Assembly (NCBI RefSeq): GCF_016864375.1
Contig: NZ_CP069355.1
Location: forward strand, 744,001 to 808,000
Origin: Microvirga sp. VF16
Lineage (GTDB): Bacteria > Pseudomonadota > Alphaproteobacteria > Rhizobiales > Beijerinckiaceae
DNA length: 64,000 nt
Reading direction: 5' to 3'
In this document: piece after piece, positions 8,992-19,027 of the stretch
Numbering within the stretch: the stretch's first letter is position 1
Layout: every line of letters starts with the position of its first letter
Made by a program: the position numbers and the translations under genes
The notes under the pieces: model-generated
Seen by the model: the letters and a program-made list of their open reading frames with translations, nothing else
What the model was told of the DNA's origin: nothing
Database searches by the model: none

Positions 8992-10272
8992 GTGAGTGCT
9001 GCATTGCGGATTGAGGATGACACCCCGGGTTCAGTGGCGGTTCTCGGTAACCGCTGCTACGGGGTACCGGCCCCACACCTAGCGGATAGCGCCTCTGATC
9101 CCGACGACCGCTTCGCTAGCTCGCTTTGTGAAACAACAAACTCGGGAGGCGCATGGATCATCCCTTCGTCGACGACTGCCAATCGCGCTGGAGCGATCCT
9201 CACTGTTGACTTGAGTGCCATCGAGAGAAATTACAGGTTACTTCGCCAGCGGGCCCAGCAAGCCGTCTGCGCCGCTGTCGTCAAGGCCGATGCCTATGGC
9301 CTGGGTGCCGGGATGGTTGCCCAAGCTTTGGCTAGGGGCGGTTGCCGGCACTTCTTTGTCGCTCATCTGGAGGAGGGAATGGTGCTCCGCCGGATCCTCG
9401 GATCTGGCGCAAGGATTGCGGTCCTCCACGGCCCGCTGGCCGGAACGGAAACCGACTTCATCGCCAATGATCTTGTGCCGGTTCTGAGCAGCCTCGACCA
9501 GGTCAGCCGGTGGGCTATCACTGCTATGGTCGCTGGCTCCAGGCTGCCCGCCGTCCTGCAGGTCGACACAGGTATGGCCCGGTTCGGCTTAAGCGACGCT
9601 GATGTCCGTAGCCTCTCCTCCAATCATGAGCAGCTAGATGCTCTCAACATATGGTTGGTGATGAGCCACTTGGCTTGTGCCGATGAACCCGATCATCCGG
9701 CAAATGCCAGACAGCTTGCCTTGTTTCGGCAGATGGGGAGGCTTCTGCCGTGCCGCCGGATGAGCCTGGCGGCCTCGTCTGCAATCTTCTTAGGGTCCGA
9801 CTACCACTTCGATCTCGTGCGTCCAGGGGCCGCCCTCTACGGCATCGCCCCTCAGGCCGGTCGACCGAATCCTATGCGGCCGGTCGTTCGCCTGCAAGGC
9901 AAAGTGGTTCAGATCCGGGAGGTGCCGGCCAACACCCCGGTCGGCTATGGCCACACGGCCAGGACCGATGCTCCCTCAAGGCTTGTGACCGTGGCTGTCG
10001 GCTATGCCGATGGTTTTCTGCGTAGCCTGTCCAGCCGTGGCGGCGCCTGGTTCAACGGCAACCATCTGCCGCTGATCGGGCGCGTCTCGATGGACAGCAT
10101 CATCCTCGATGCCACCACGCTTCCGGAGGGTTCGCTACTCCCGGGAGCGCTGGTCGACCTGATTGGTCCCGACCAGGATCTCGATGCTCTCGCCCGGGCC
10201 GCCAGCACGATCGGCTACGAGCTGCTCACGAGCCTAGGCTCCCGCTACCACCGTCAGTACCTTCATTCCTGA
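8992..10272 (+). CDS. alr: Alanine racemase
   Basis: A PLP-dependent alanine racemase. The cofactor lysine is in AAVVKADAYGLGAG (Lys98 from the GTG start) and the second catalytic base, a Tyr, lies in a C-terminal segment such as VGYADGFLRS; RPGAALYGIAP is also typical. The open frame from the GTG at 8992 carries about 65 residues before the usual N-terminus (near AGAILTVDLSAIERNY); no in-frame ATG lies in between, so the start is uncertain and the extension may not be translated. It is followed after 10 bp by a D-amino acid dehydrogenase, the dadX-dadA arrangement used to catabolise L-alanine through D-alanine to pyruvate, so a catabolic rather than cell-wall role is likely. Confidence 0.88.
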   Translation: MSAALRIEDDTPGSVAVLGNRCYGVPAPHLADSASDPDDRFASSLCETTNSGGAWIIPSSTTANRAGAILTVDLSAIERNYRLLRQRAQQAVCAAVVKADAYGLGAGMVAQALARGGCRHFFVAHLEEGMVLRRILGSGARIAVLHGPLAGTETDFIANDLVPVLSSLDQVSRWAITAMVAGSRLPAVLQVDTGMARFGLSDADVRSLSSNHEQLDALNIWLVMSHLACADEPDHPANARQLALFRQMGRLLPCRRMSLAASSAIFLGSDYHFDLVRPGAALYGIAPQAGRPNPMRPVVRLQGKVVQIREVPANTPVGYGHTARTDAPSRLVTVAVGYADGFLRSLSSRGGAWFNGNHLPLIGRVSMDSIILDATTLPEGSLLPGALVDLIGPDQDLDALARAASTIGYELLTSLGSRYHRQYLHS

Positions 10273-10282
10273 GGATCACACC

Positions 10283-11563
10283 ATGCGCATTCTCGTTCTC
10301 GGCAGCGGCGTCGTTGGCGTCACGTCCGCCTACTATCTCGCCAAGCAGGGCCACGAGGTGACAGTGGTCGACCGCCAGCCCGCCGCCGGCATGGAAACGA
10401 GCTTTGCCAATGCCGGCCAGGTCTCGCCCGGCTACTCGGCGCCGTGGGCGGCTCCAGGCATTCCGGTCAAGGCGATGAAGTGGCTGATGATGAAGCACCG
10501 GCCGCTGGTGCTGTGGCCGCGCACCGAACTGCGCCTGTGGGCCTGGCTTGCCCACATGCTGGCCAACTGCACCGAGGAAGCCTACCGGCGCAATAAAAGC
10601 CGGATGGTTGCTCTCGCCGAGTACAGCCGGGACTGCCTGCGCGAGCTGCGGCAGGAAACCGGCATCACCTATGATCATCGGGAGCAGGGACTACTTCAGC
10701 TCTTTCGCACGCAACAGCAGCTCGACGGGATCGGGGAGGATACGGCGGTTCTCGAGGCCTATGGTGTGCCCTATGAAATCTTGGACCCCGAAGGATGCGT
10801 GGGCGTTGAGCCGGCTCTAGGCTTGGTGAAGAGCAAGGTCGCGGGCGGGTTGCGTCTTCTCGGCGACGAGACCGGGGATGCTCACCTGTTCACGCAGCGG
10901 CTGGCGGCCATTGCGGAGCAGCTGGGCGTGCACTTCCGGTATGGCACGTCCGTCGAGAGGCTGCTCACGGACGGCGACTCCACTGTCGGCGTGCAGATCA
11001 ATGGCGGCGAGGTGCTCACGGCCGACAGCTATGTGGCGGCCATGGGCAGCTACACGCCGCAGCTGGTGAAGCCCTTGGGCATCCACCTGCCCGTCTACCC
11101 GGTGAAAGGCTACTCGCTGACCATGCCCATCGTGAACGCAGATGCGGCGCCGGTCTCGACCGTGATGGACGAGACCTACAAGGTCGGCATCACGCGCTTA
11201 GGGAACCGGATCCGGGTCGGCGGGACGGCGGAGCTGGCCGGGTTCAGCCAGCGCCTGCGGGGGCCGCGGCGGGCGACGCTGGAGCACTCGGTCACAGATC
11301 TGTTCCCGCAGGGCGGCGACGTCATGCAGGCCAGCTTCTGGACTGGGTTGCGACCGATGACGCCGGACGGCACGCCAGTGGTGGGCGCGACACGGTACCA
11401 GAACCTGTTCACGAACACGGGGCACGGCACTCTCGGCTGGACGATGGCCTGCGGTTCCGGGCGCGTGCTTGCCGACCTGATCTCCGGTCGGGTGCCCGAG
11501 GTCGCGCACAAGGATCTCACAGCTGATCGCTACAGAGACGAGTGGCGTTTCAGTTTTGCGTAG
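10283..11563 (+). CDS. dadA: D-amino acid dehydrogenase DadA (small subunit type)
   Basis: A 426-residue FAD-dependent dehydrogenase. The N-terminal dinucleotide-binding motif LGSGVVGVTSAYYLAKQGH (about 5-23) and the following ETSFANAGQVSPGYSAPWA segment are characteristic of DadA. It oxidises D-alanine and other D-amino acids to the 2-oxo acids, passing electrons to the respiratory chain at the inner membrane. The length equals the family norm. With the alanine racemase 10 bp upstream it forms a two-step L-alanine to pyruvate route. The C-terminal GHGTLGWTMACGSGRVLADLISG is the usual FAD-contacting end. Confidence 0.95.
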   Translation: MRILVLGSGVVGVTSAYYLAKQGHEVTVVDRQPAAGMETSFANAGQVSPGYSAPWAAPGIPVKAMKWLMMKHRPLVLWPRTELRLWAWLAHMLANCTEEAYRRNKSRMVALAEYSRDCLRELRQETGITYDHREQGLLQLFRTQQQLDGIGEDTAVLEAYGVPYEILDPEGCVGVEPALGLVKSKVAGGLRLLGDETGDAHLFTQRLAAIAEQLGVHFRYGTSVERLLTDGDSTVGVQINGGEVLTADSYVAAMGSYTPQLVKPLGIHLPVYPVKGYSLTMPIVNADAAPVSTVMDETYKVGITRLGNRIRVGGTAELAGFSQRLRGPRRATLEHSVTDLFPQGGDVMQASFWTGLRPMTPDGTPVVGATRYQNLFTNTGHGTLGWTMACGSGRVLADLISGRVPEVAHKDLTADRYRDEWRFSFA

Positions 11564-11654
11564 AGGCTCCATCAGTAGTCTCGAATACCCATCAAGGTCG
11601 GCTCATCTAACGTGCAAGGTGATCTCCGGCCGCGTAGATGAAGGCAGAACAGCA

Positions 11655-12392
11655 GTGGAAAAATTGTACAACGATGCGCGTGTTGCGCTGGCTGGCCTGG
11701 TCAAGGATGGCATGACCATCATGGCCGGGGGCTTCGGTCTCTGCGGCATTCCGGAGGCGCTGATCGAGGCGATTCGTGATTCGGGGGCGAAGGACCTGAC
11801 CTTCATCTCCAACAATGCGGGCGTGGATGGGGTCGGCCTCGGCCGCCTGCTGGAAACCCGCCAGATCCGCAAGATGATCTCGTCCTATGTGGGTGAGAAC
11901 AAGCTCTTCGCCCAGCAGTACCTCTCGGGCGAGCTTGAGCTTGAGTTCAACCCGCAGGGCACGCTGGCCGAGCGCATCCGCGCCGGCGGCGCCGGCATTC
12001 CGGCCTTCTACACCAAGACCGGCGTGGGCACCCTCATCGCCGAGGGCAAGGAAGTGCGCGAGTTCAACGGCGAGAAATACGTCATGGAAACCGGCCTCTT
12101 CGCCGATATTTCCATCGTCCATGCCTGGAAGGGCGACACCGAAGGTAATCTCGTCTACCGGAAGACCGCCCGCAACTTCAATCCGATGATGGCGACCGCC
12201 TCACGGATGACCGTCGCCGAGGTCGAGCATCTGGTGCCGGCCGGCGAGATCGACCCGGATTGCATGCACACGCCGGGCATCTTCGTGAAGCGCATCGTTC
12301 ATGTGCCGAACCCGGTCAAACACATCGAGCAACGCACGACCCGCAAGCGCGCCGAAGCCGCGGTGCCCGCGGGAGCAGGAGAGGAAGTCTGA
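11655..12392 (+). CDS. scoA: 3-oxoacid CoA-transferase subunit A (copy 1)
   Basis: A 245-residue alpha subunit of succinyl-CoA:3-ketoacid CoA-transferase. The CoA-binding segment MAGGFGLCGIPEAL lies near the N-terminus (about 23-36). The pair activates acetoacetate with succinyl-CoA. I chose the GTG at 11655 because translation from there matches copy 2 at 56028, which has an ATG; the open frame extends further upstream without support. Bases 11685-12022 are identical to 56058-56395, while the bases just downstream differ mostly at silent positions. The stop overlaps the subunit B start by one base (TGATG). Confidence 0.93.
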   Translation: MEKLYNDARVALAGLVKDGMTIMAGGFGLCGIPEALIEAIRDSGAKDLTFISNNAGVDGVGLGRLLETRQIRKMISSYVGENKLFAQQYLSGELELEFNPQGTLAERIRAGGAGIPAFYTKTGVGTLIAEGKEVREFNGEKYVMETGLFADISIVHAWKGDTEGNLVYRKTARNFNPMMATASRMTVAEVEHLVPAGEIDPDCMHTPGIFVKRIVHVPNPVKHIEQRTTRKRAEAAVPAGAGEEV

Positions 12393-13057
12393 TGGCCTGG
12401 ACCCGTGAACAGATGGCCGCCCGCGCGGCCAAGGAGCTGCGCGACGGCTTCTACGTGAATCTCGGCATCGGCATCCCGACGCTGGTCTCCAACTTCATCC
12501 CCAAGGGCATGCGCGTTCAGCTCCAGTCCGAAAACGGCATGCTGGGCATGGGCCCGTTCCCCTATGAGGGCGAGGAGGACGCGGACCTGATCAATGCCGG
12601 CAAGCAGACGATCACCGAGCTGCCGACCACGAGCTATTTCTCCTCGGCCGATTCCTTCGGCATGATCCGCGGCGGCCATATCGACCTGTCGATCCTGGGC
12701 GCCATGCAGGTGGCCCAGAACGGCGACCTCGCCAACTGGATGATCCCCGGCAAGATGGTGAAGGGCATGGGCGGCGCCATGGACCTGGTGGCGGGCGTCA
12801 AGCGCGTCGTGGTGGTCATGGAGCACGTAGCGAAGGCCAAGGACGGCTCCGAGGATCCGAAGCTTCTGAAGGAGTGCAACCTGCCGCTGACCGGCACCGG
12901 TGTGGTCGATCTGGTGATCACCGATCTCGGCGTCTTCTCCGTCGACAAGAAGGGTGGCTCCGGCATGACCCTGATCAAGCTGGCTGAGGGCGTGACGGTG
13001 GACGAGATCAAGGCCAAGACGGCGGCGGACTTCAAGGTCGCGGTGAACGGCGGCTAG
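12392..13057 (+). CDS. scoB: 3-oxoacid CoA-transferase subunit B (copy 1)
   Basis: A 221-residue beta subunit of the same CoA-transferase. The catalytic glutamate is Glu47 in LQSENGMLGMGP, the SENG motif that carries the glutamyl-CoA intermediate. The start ATG overlaps the scoA stop. Copy 2 at 56765-57445 encodes a nearly identical protein with a slightly longer C-terminus (an added QSKAG). The gene lies between dadA and citrate synthase, so acetoacetyl-CoA made here would be thiolysed to acetyl-CoA close to a citrate synthase, but no thiolase is present in the window. Confidence 0.94.
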   Translation: MAWTREQMAARAAKELRDGFYVNLGIGIPTLVSNFIPKGMRVQLQSENGMLGMGPFPYEGEEDADLINAGKQTITELPTTSYFSSADSFGMIRGGHIDLSILGAMQVAQNGDLANWMIPGKMVKGMGGAMDLVAGVKRVVVVMEHVAKAKDGSEDPKLLKECNLPLTGTGVVDLVITDLGVFSVDKKGGSGMTLIKLAEGVTVDEIKAKTAADFKVAVNGG

Positions 13058-13084
13058 TCCGATGCGGCTTGATGGAGGCTGAGA

Positions 13085-13432
13085 ATGGTTCAGCAGGAAG
13101 CGTTCAACTCTGGCGGTCGACAGCCAGTGACAAGCGACGTCGACGAGTTCAAGCAGGAGATCCTTCTCACCTACGTTCAACTTGCCGTCATGCCGGATGA
13201 GGATGATCGCTCGAAAACATCGATATTAGCCAGGTTTGGTGCGCTCGAGATTCGTATGACAGAAATCACCCAACTGACGAACAGGTCACCTGGCATTCCG
13301 CCGTTTTGGCTTGAGGTCTACTCACACACCACTGGGAGAGTAATTGATAGCTGCGGCTGCTTTGACTTTGATAAAACCGAATGGGCTATTGCAAACGGCG
13401 TTATTCGTGAAGCAAGGCGGAATGCGAGCTAG
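13085..13432 (+). CDS. Small protein of unknown function downstream of scoAB
   Basis: A 115-residue soluble protein that I do not recognise. A good ribosome binding site (GGAGG, seven bases before the ATG) and a 27-bp gap after scoB suggest co-transcription with the CoA-transferase. The protein is acidic in the first half (for example MPDEDDRSK), has no membrane segment or signal peptide, and contains CGCFDF near residue 96. The end, WAIANGVIREARRNAS, looks helical. Nothing similar follows copy 2 of scoAB. No function is proposed. Confidence 0.6.
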   Translation: MVQQEAFNSGGRQPVTSDVDEFKQEILLTYVQLAVMPDEDDRSKTSILARFGALEIRMTEITQLTNRSPGIPPFWLEVYSHTTGRVIDSCGCFDFDKTEWAIANGVIREARRNAS

Positions 13433-13557
13433 GCCCTTCAGAGTAAAGCAGTCGTAGATTGGATGACGCAAACGTTCCGCACCAAAGTCTTGCATCCCAA
13501 ACATGAACATCTTGAGTCGCTGATCGGTGGCACTCGGTTGAAACAGGACAATGAGCT

Positions 13558-14862
<1,305 letters not shown>

Positions 14863-14924
14863 GGAGGGCCCATCACACAAGCCATCAAGGTCTGCGCCTT
14901 AGATAATGAGAAGGTCAAGTGTCG

Positions 14925-15095
14925 GGCGGAGTGAAGAACCTGTCCGGCGGCATGGGTCAGTCTGGCCGGAGCACCCAACCTACGGCTACTGCTCCCTCTG
15001 ACTTTCATTATCACGACCGAGGTCTGCACCGACTATTATGATCATGGTGGCGCTTCCCCGGTGAAGCTGGAAAGCTAAGTCAAGAACGCCCTCGT
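14925..15095 (+). pseudogene. Degraded 5' remnant of pyruvate phosphate dikinase (ppdK)
   Basis: Translated pieces match the N-terminus of pyruvate phosphate dikinase: VKNLSGGMGQ for the usual MKNLLGGKGANL, then FIITTEVCTDYYDHGGASPVKLES for the usual FTITTEVC-YYYDHG-YP--LK. The two pieces are in different frames and a stop follows, so the fragment is dead. Only about the first 60 codons are left. A second, better-preserved head of the same gene lies at 25318-25500. Confidence 0.6.
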
Positions 15096-15347
15096 TTACA
15101 TCGTCTTCCCAGTAAGATGACGTAGGTTGAGTGTCCTCTCACAAATCTCCCATCTAAGGACGACAGCAACCTTGGCCGTCGATCGATCATGGCGCAATAG
15201 CACCAAGGACCTTACAGGGAAGCCATACAGCGCACTTTTTCAGTACTTCAGGACAAATTTTAACTAAATCCCGCGCCCTTACTTCGTTTTTGCGGGAAAT
15301 CGAATCCTGCCAGTCGCTAACTATGAGCCAGCACGAAGGAGTTCCCT
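15096..15347. promoter_or_regulatory. Upstream region of alanine dehydrogenase
   Basis: No gene is seen. A ribosome binding site AAGGAG precedes the ald ATG by seven bases. An inverted repeat CCCGC...GCGGG spans 15273-15297 with a pyrimidine-rich, T-rich centre. No convincing promoter hexamers could be fixed by eye. Confidence 0.35.
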
Positions 15348-16463
15348 ATGCGCGTTGGAGTTCCGAAGGAAGTTAAGACTCACGAGTACCGTGTCGGAGT
15401 CACACCAGGGGCGGTCCGGGAGTACATTGCCGCCGGACACACGGTCTTGGCCGAGACTCATGCGGGTGCGGGCATCGGCGCTGAAGACGAGACTTACCGC
15501 AAAGCTGGGGCCGTGGTCGTCGACACAGCGGCCGAGGTCTTCGCCCAGGCAGATATGATCGTGAAGGTCAAGGAGCCGCAACCCAGCGAATGGGTCCAGT
15601 TGCGCGAGGGCCAGATCCTCTTCACCTACCTCCATTTGGCTCCGGATCCGGAACAGACGAAAGGTCTGTTGGCCTCCGGCTGCACCGCCATCGCCTATGA
15701 AACGGTAACCGATGCCAGAGGTGGGCTGCCGCTGCTCGCTCCAATGAGCGAGGTAGCGGGCCGACTGTCCATTGAGGCAGCTGGTGCTGCCCTCAAGCGA
15801 TCGGCCGGTGGACGCGGACTGCTCCTTGGCGGTGTCCCGGGTGTGCAGCCCGCTCGGGTCGTCGTCATCGGCGGCGGAGTAGTCGGCACCCATGCCGCCC
15901 GCATGGCGGCCGGATTGGGAGCAGAGGTGACGGTCCTTGATCGCTCGCTTCCCCGTCTGCGGGAGTTGGACGAGCAGTTTGCAGGGCGTGTCCGCACCCG
16001 CTTCTCCACGCTGGAGGCTCTCGAGCAGGAGGTGTTCGAGGCGGACGTCGTGATCGGCGCCGTCCTGGTGCCGGGTGTGAGTGCTCCCAAACTGGTCACC
16101 CGTGAGATGCTCCAGCACATGCGCCGCGGCTCGGTGATTGTGGATGTCGCGATTGATCAGGGCGGGTGCTTCGAGACTTCCCATGCCACGACCCACGCCG
16201 ATCCAACGTATGAGGTTGATGGCGTTGTGCATTACTGCGTCGCCAACATGCCCGGTGCCGTTCCGCTCACCTCAAGCCATGCGCTCAACAACGCGACGCT
16301 CCCCTTTGGCTTGGAGCTGGCGAACAAAGGTGTCAAGGCCGTGGTCGAGAACCGCCACCTGCGGGACGGGCTCAACATCCACCGCGGACGGCTGACCTAC
16401 AAGGCTGTTGCCGACAGCCTGGCGATCGCCTTTTCGCCAGCAGAAGAAGCGATCGCTGCATAA
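15348..16463 (+). CDS. ald: Alanine dehydrogenase
   Basis: A 371-residue L-alanine dehydrogenase. The N-terminus MRVGVPKEVKTHEYRVGVTP is diagnostic; the substrate-site Lys is in VKVKEPQ and the His in FTYLHLAPD, and the NAD fold has VVVIGGGVVGTHAA (about 168-181). It converts L-alanine to pyruvate and ammonium reversibly with NAD. Together with alr and dadA nearby it gives the cell both an NAD-linked and a flavin-linked route from alanine to pyruvate. Length and motifs are complete. Confidence 0.97.
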   Translation: MRVGVPKEVKTHEYRVGVTPGAVREYIAAGHTVLAETHAGAGIGAEDETYRKAGAVVVDTAAEVFAQADMIVKVKEPQPSEWVQLREGQILFTYLHLAPDPEQTKGLLASGCTAIAYETVTDARGGLPLLAPMSEVAGRLSIEAAGAALKRSAGGRGLLLGGVPGVQPARVVVIGGGVVGTHAARMAAGLGAEVTVLDRSLPRLRELDEQFAGRVRTRFSTLEALEQEVFEADVVIGAVLVPGVSAPKLVTREMLQHMRRGSVIVDVAIDQGGCFETSHATTHADPTYEVDGVVHYCVANMPGAVPLTSSHALNNATLPFGLELANKGVKAVVENRHLRDGLNIHRGRLTYKAVADSLAIAFSPAEEAIAA

Positions 16464-16689
16464 CCTGAGTAGGGAGCGAACGCGTGGGTAGCGTTTACCC
16501 TTGCCCAGTCGAGGATCGGGAGAGAACGGGAAATTGGCGCTCGTCAGAGCCTTAAGACTGCGGAGGGATTCGGGCATGAGCATGCCTGAAAATTCTTTCA
16601 CAATGTTTTCGATCGCAGGCAATGTGCTTGCGCCGGTCTTCCTGTCGGCAGCGCCGGCAGCGAAGAAGGTGGCTTTCGTCCCTGCCACC

Positions 16690-16775
16690 TCGTCTCCGTC
16701 TGACACGGAGATTTCTTTTGGGATGGTCCTCCCTTACCTGGGCTCGCTCGGCATCGCCGTAGCGAGCCCCTTTTA
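16690..16775 (+). ncRNA. Candidate small RNA with exposed TCCTCCC and terminator
   Basis: Two stem-loops flank a single-stranded pyrimidine segment. The first is TCTCCG (16693-16698) pairing with CGGAGA (16706-16711). The segment 16712-16739 contains TCCTCCC (16727-16733), complementary to Shine-Dalgarno sequences. The second hairpin is the terminator at 16740-16769 followed by CTTTTATT. Hairpin, anti-SD motif, terminator is the plan of several alphaproteobacterial small RNAs. The 5' end is a guess and no promoter was fixed. It could instead be the leader or tail of another transcript. Confidence 0.35.
16740..16775 (+). terminator. Strong intrinsic terminator
   Basis: GGGCTCGCT (16740-16748) pairs perfectly with AGCGAGCCC (16761-16769) around a 12-base loop and is followed by CTTTTATT. 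The T-tract lies only on the plus-strand side, so it ends plus-strand transcription, either of ald or of the candidate small RNA. Confidence 0.75.
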
Positions 16776-16928
16776 TTCGGAGCGGTGGCACGCATTGCGA
16801 ATTGCAAATCAAAATGAGGGGCCGCGACGAGGGGGAGCGGCGTCGCCACAGAGGTCCAGGTTGCTACCGTCGTAATGCTTTTTTAAGTCCCCCAAAAAGT
16901 AAGACTCAGATAGTTTACGGGTCCTACC

Positions 16929-17669
16929 ATGTCCTTTCCTTTATCCCATCGCACCAACCAATTGCTATCGGCGTTACACCCAGCAGACTTAGCGTGCCTT
17001 GAGCCATACCTCGAGCAGGTCGAGCTGAAGAAGGGGGCCGTAGTTTATAAAACCGACGAGCGCATGCCGTTCGCCTACTTCCCGCACAACGGTATTGTCT
17101 CGCTGACAAGTGTTCTACCTGAAGGCAAGAGCATCGAGATGGCAGTATTCGGGTATGAGGGCATGTTTGGATTAGCCAGTGCGCTCACCACCCGCCTGTC
17201 GATCGGGCGATTTGTTGTGCAAATCCCAGGCATTGCCTCACGCATCGACACCGATGTCCTGCATCGTGCGTTCGAGGAACGACCGCAACTTCGGGAGTGC
17301 TTCTTGCGCTACGTGGAGGTTTTGCTGGCGGAGACCCTACAAGCCATGGCCTGCAACACTGCTCACAGTGTAGAGGCTCGCTGCTGCCGCCTACTCCTTA
17401 CCGTGCTTGATCGAGTCGACCAGGCGACCTTGCCAGTTACGCACGAGCATTTGTCCCGAATGCTGGGAGTGCAACGATCGTCCGTCAGTCTTGTCACGAG
17501 CGGGCTTCAGTCAGCCGGTCTGATCCATCAGCGCCGCGGTGCAATCACGGTGACCGATCGCTCTGGCCTTGAGCAGACCGCGTGCGGATGTTACGAGATC
17601 GCACGTCAGCGCTCAAAACAACTTTCATACCCGCAGAACCGTGAGGCGTATTGTGCGCAGAACCGATGA
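16929..17669 (+). CDS. Crp/Fnr family transcriptional regulator
   Basis: A 246-residue regulator with an N-terminal cyclic-nucleotide-binding-type beta barrel (about 15-125; PHNGIVSLTSVLPEGKSIEM and GYEGMFG) and a C-terminal winged helix-turn-helix (about 165-225; PVTHEHLSRMLGVQRSSVSL). The barrel has neither the Fnr N-terminal cysteine cluster nor the full cAMP-contact pattern of CRP, so it belongs to the large uncharacterised Crp/Fnr group common in rhizobia. It stands alone between terminators. Its targets cannot be told from the sequence. Confidence 0.9.
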   Translation: MSFPLSHRTNQLLSALHPADLACLEPYLEQVELKKGAVVYKTDERMPFAYFPHNGIVSLTSVLPEGKSIEMAVFGYEGMFGLASALTTRLSIGRFVVQIPGIASRIDTDVLHRAFEERPQLRECFLRYVEVLLAETLQAMACNTAHSVEARCCRLLLTVLDRVDQATLPVTHEHLSRMLGVQRSSVSLVTSGLQSAGLIHQRRGAITVTDRSGLEQTACGCYEIARQRSKQLSYPQNREAYCAQNR

Positions 17670-17793
17670 CGACGATCTTCTGCATGTCGACGAGGATGCG
17701 TGGATCCGAAGTGAGCCGTCCCGAGGGCTCCGCTTGCTTGGTCTCATTTCAGCGTTGATCACCATAGCCACTGCGATGGCTCTGATCATCTGA
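17653..17793 (+). CDS. Possible small single-span membrane protein
   Basis: From a GTG at 17653 a 46-residue protein can be read: an acidic head (RRTDDDDLLHVDED) followed by a hydrophobic C-terminal span, LLGLISALITIATAMALII. The start overlaps the end of the Crp/Fnr gene by 17 bases and a GTG twelve bases upstream is an alternative. The acidic head plus one membrane segment fits small inner-membrane proteins, but there is no family match I can name and no clear ribosome binding site. Confidence 0.3.
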   Translation: MRRTDDDDLLHVDEDAWIRSEPSRGLRLLGLISALITIATAMALII

Positions 17794-18480
17794 TTGCGTG
17801 AGCAGAGTGACACAGCTGGCGTGTCTGCAAGGACCTTCAGACCTGATGCGGAGGAGGTTTCCTTGTGCCAGCTCCATCAATCGACTGAGGTCTGAAGCCC
17901 CAGAATTTCGCTCACGGCGGTGTGGATCCGAATCTACAGGCGATCTCCGTGAGATTACACGAAGGATGGAGCGTGCATGAGCGAAGTTGAATGATAGGCT
18001 GGCGCTTGACGAACAGACCAGCCGTTCCACATAGACACCGTCCTCATAGAAACCTTTATTTCAAGCTGTCTATGCTCAATCGAATTGCAGAACTTAGCGC
18101 ACAAGCTATCATCGATGTTTGCTTGACTGCCTCTGCCGTTTCAGCTGCTCTCACCGCTCTCTACCTATGTTCTCAACTGCCTTAGCAGGACTGAATCAGG
18201 CTAGCATCACTGTCGCTGCGAACGTAGCGGAGATGCACTCGTGCATGAAGAGAAGCAACTGTCTGTTGCACTGCCTCCTATGCCCTTGAGTGAGCAAGAG
18301 CGGATAGCACCGTCAGCCCAGATAGGTTTATCAATTTCGCAGATATTCAAGAAAGTTGCTCTTTTGGCCGACAGCAGCTTGGCGAACATGCATCCAGTGC
18401 AGCCCTTTCATGTTGCATTCTGCATTGCAAAGAGGCGCGATGCCGCCGATATCAGAAGCGGCTGAATTCTACGCGGCACC
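17794..18480. other. Long region without a recognisable gene
   Basis: Several short frames are open on both strands but none has a good start signal or codon pattern. A 75-codon frame at 18241-18465 starts with GTG and lacks a ribosome binding site. I see no RNA gene or mobile element here. Confidence 0.4.
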
Positions 18481-18585
18481 GCTCTTTTCCTCCCGGCGCT
18501 GCCGCATCGGCCGTTCCCTCTGGAAGGTTTTGACTTTTGTCGAACCTTAACTTCACGCCGGGCCTTTGGGCCCGGCTTTTTCGTT
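18481..18585 (+). ncRNA. Second candidate small RNA with TCCTCCC and terminator
   Basis: TTCCTCCC occurs at 18487-18494, then a stem-loop AAGGTTTTGAC (18524-18534) pairing with GTCGAACCTT (18539-18548) around TTTT with one bulge, then the intrinsic terminator at 18557-18581. The order, pyrimidine anti-SD motif, hairpin and terminator, resembles the candidate at 16690-16775, although the sequences are not homologous. No coding frame explains the structures. The 5' end is arbitrary. Confidence 0.35.
18557..18581 (+). terminator. Strong intrinsic terminator
   Basis: GCCGGGCC (18557-18564) pairs with GGCCCGGC (18569-18576) over a TTTG loop and is followed by TTTTT. It reads on the plus strand. 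Confidence 0.8.
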
Positions 18586-18869
18586 GTTTGACAATCCCTG
18601 TGTGACCAAGCTCGACCATAAGGTTGGCGGCTCAACATTGCTTGATCGTCCCATATCGTGCAGAGCACGCCGATGGGCTGTCATGGGGCCAATCCGCAGG
18701 ACTCCTTAGCGACATGTCTGATCTCTCGCATGCGATGAAGGGGCGCTCACCGGCCCGGCAGGCTGTGGCTTCCCTAACAGGGCCAAGGGTGCTGAACTGC
18801 GGCTCAGTCCTCATGGCGTGGTCTGTCGCTCGATGGTTATGCCGGCGGCTGATAACCGTCTGGTTGGAG

Positions 18870-18876
18870 GTTCATG
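18870..18876. repeat. Target site duplication of the IS21 element, left
   Basis: GTTCATG directly before the left IS end, repeated exactly at 21523-21529. Confidence 0.85.
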
Positions 18877-19027
18877 TGCGGATTCCGATGAAGTCGGCCA
18901 GTTGTTCCGACGCGATGTCGGCCATGCATTCCGAATTCATGCCGGTCATGATTCCGATCTGAAGTCGGCCACCTGAGGATATTCCCTGGGTCCTTGTGTT
19001 GCACCGTGAGTGACGCTCCCGCGGAGG

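Noticed and set aside
18241..18465. 75-codon GTG-started frame between the Crp/Fnr gene and the IS21 element
   Set aside because: No ribosome site, no codon bias and no recognisable pattern; kept only as part of the gene-free region.
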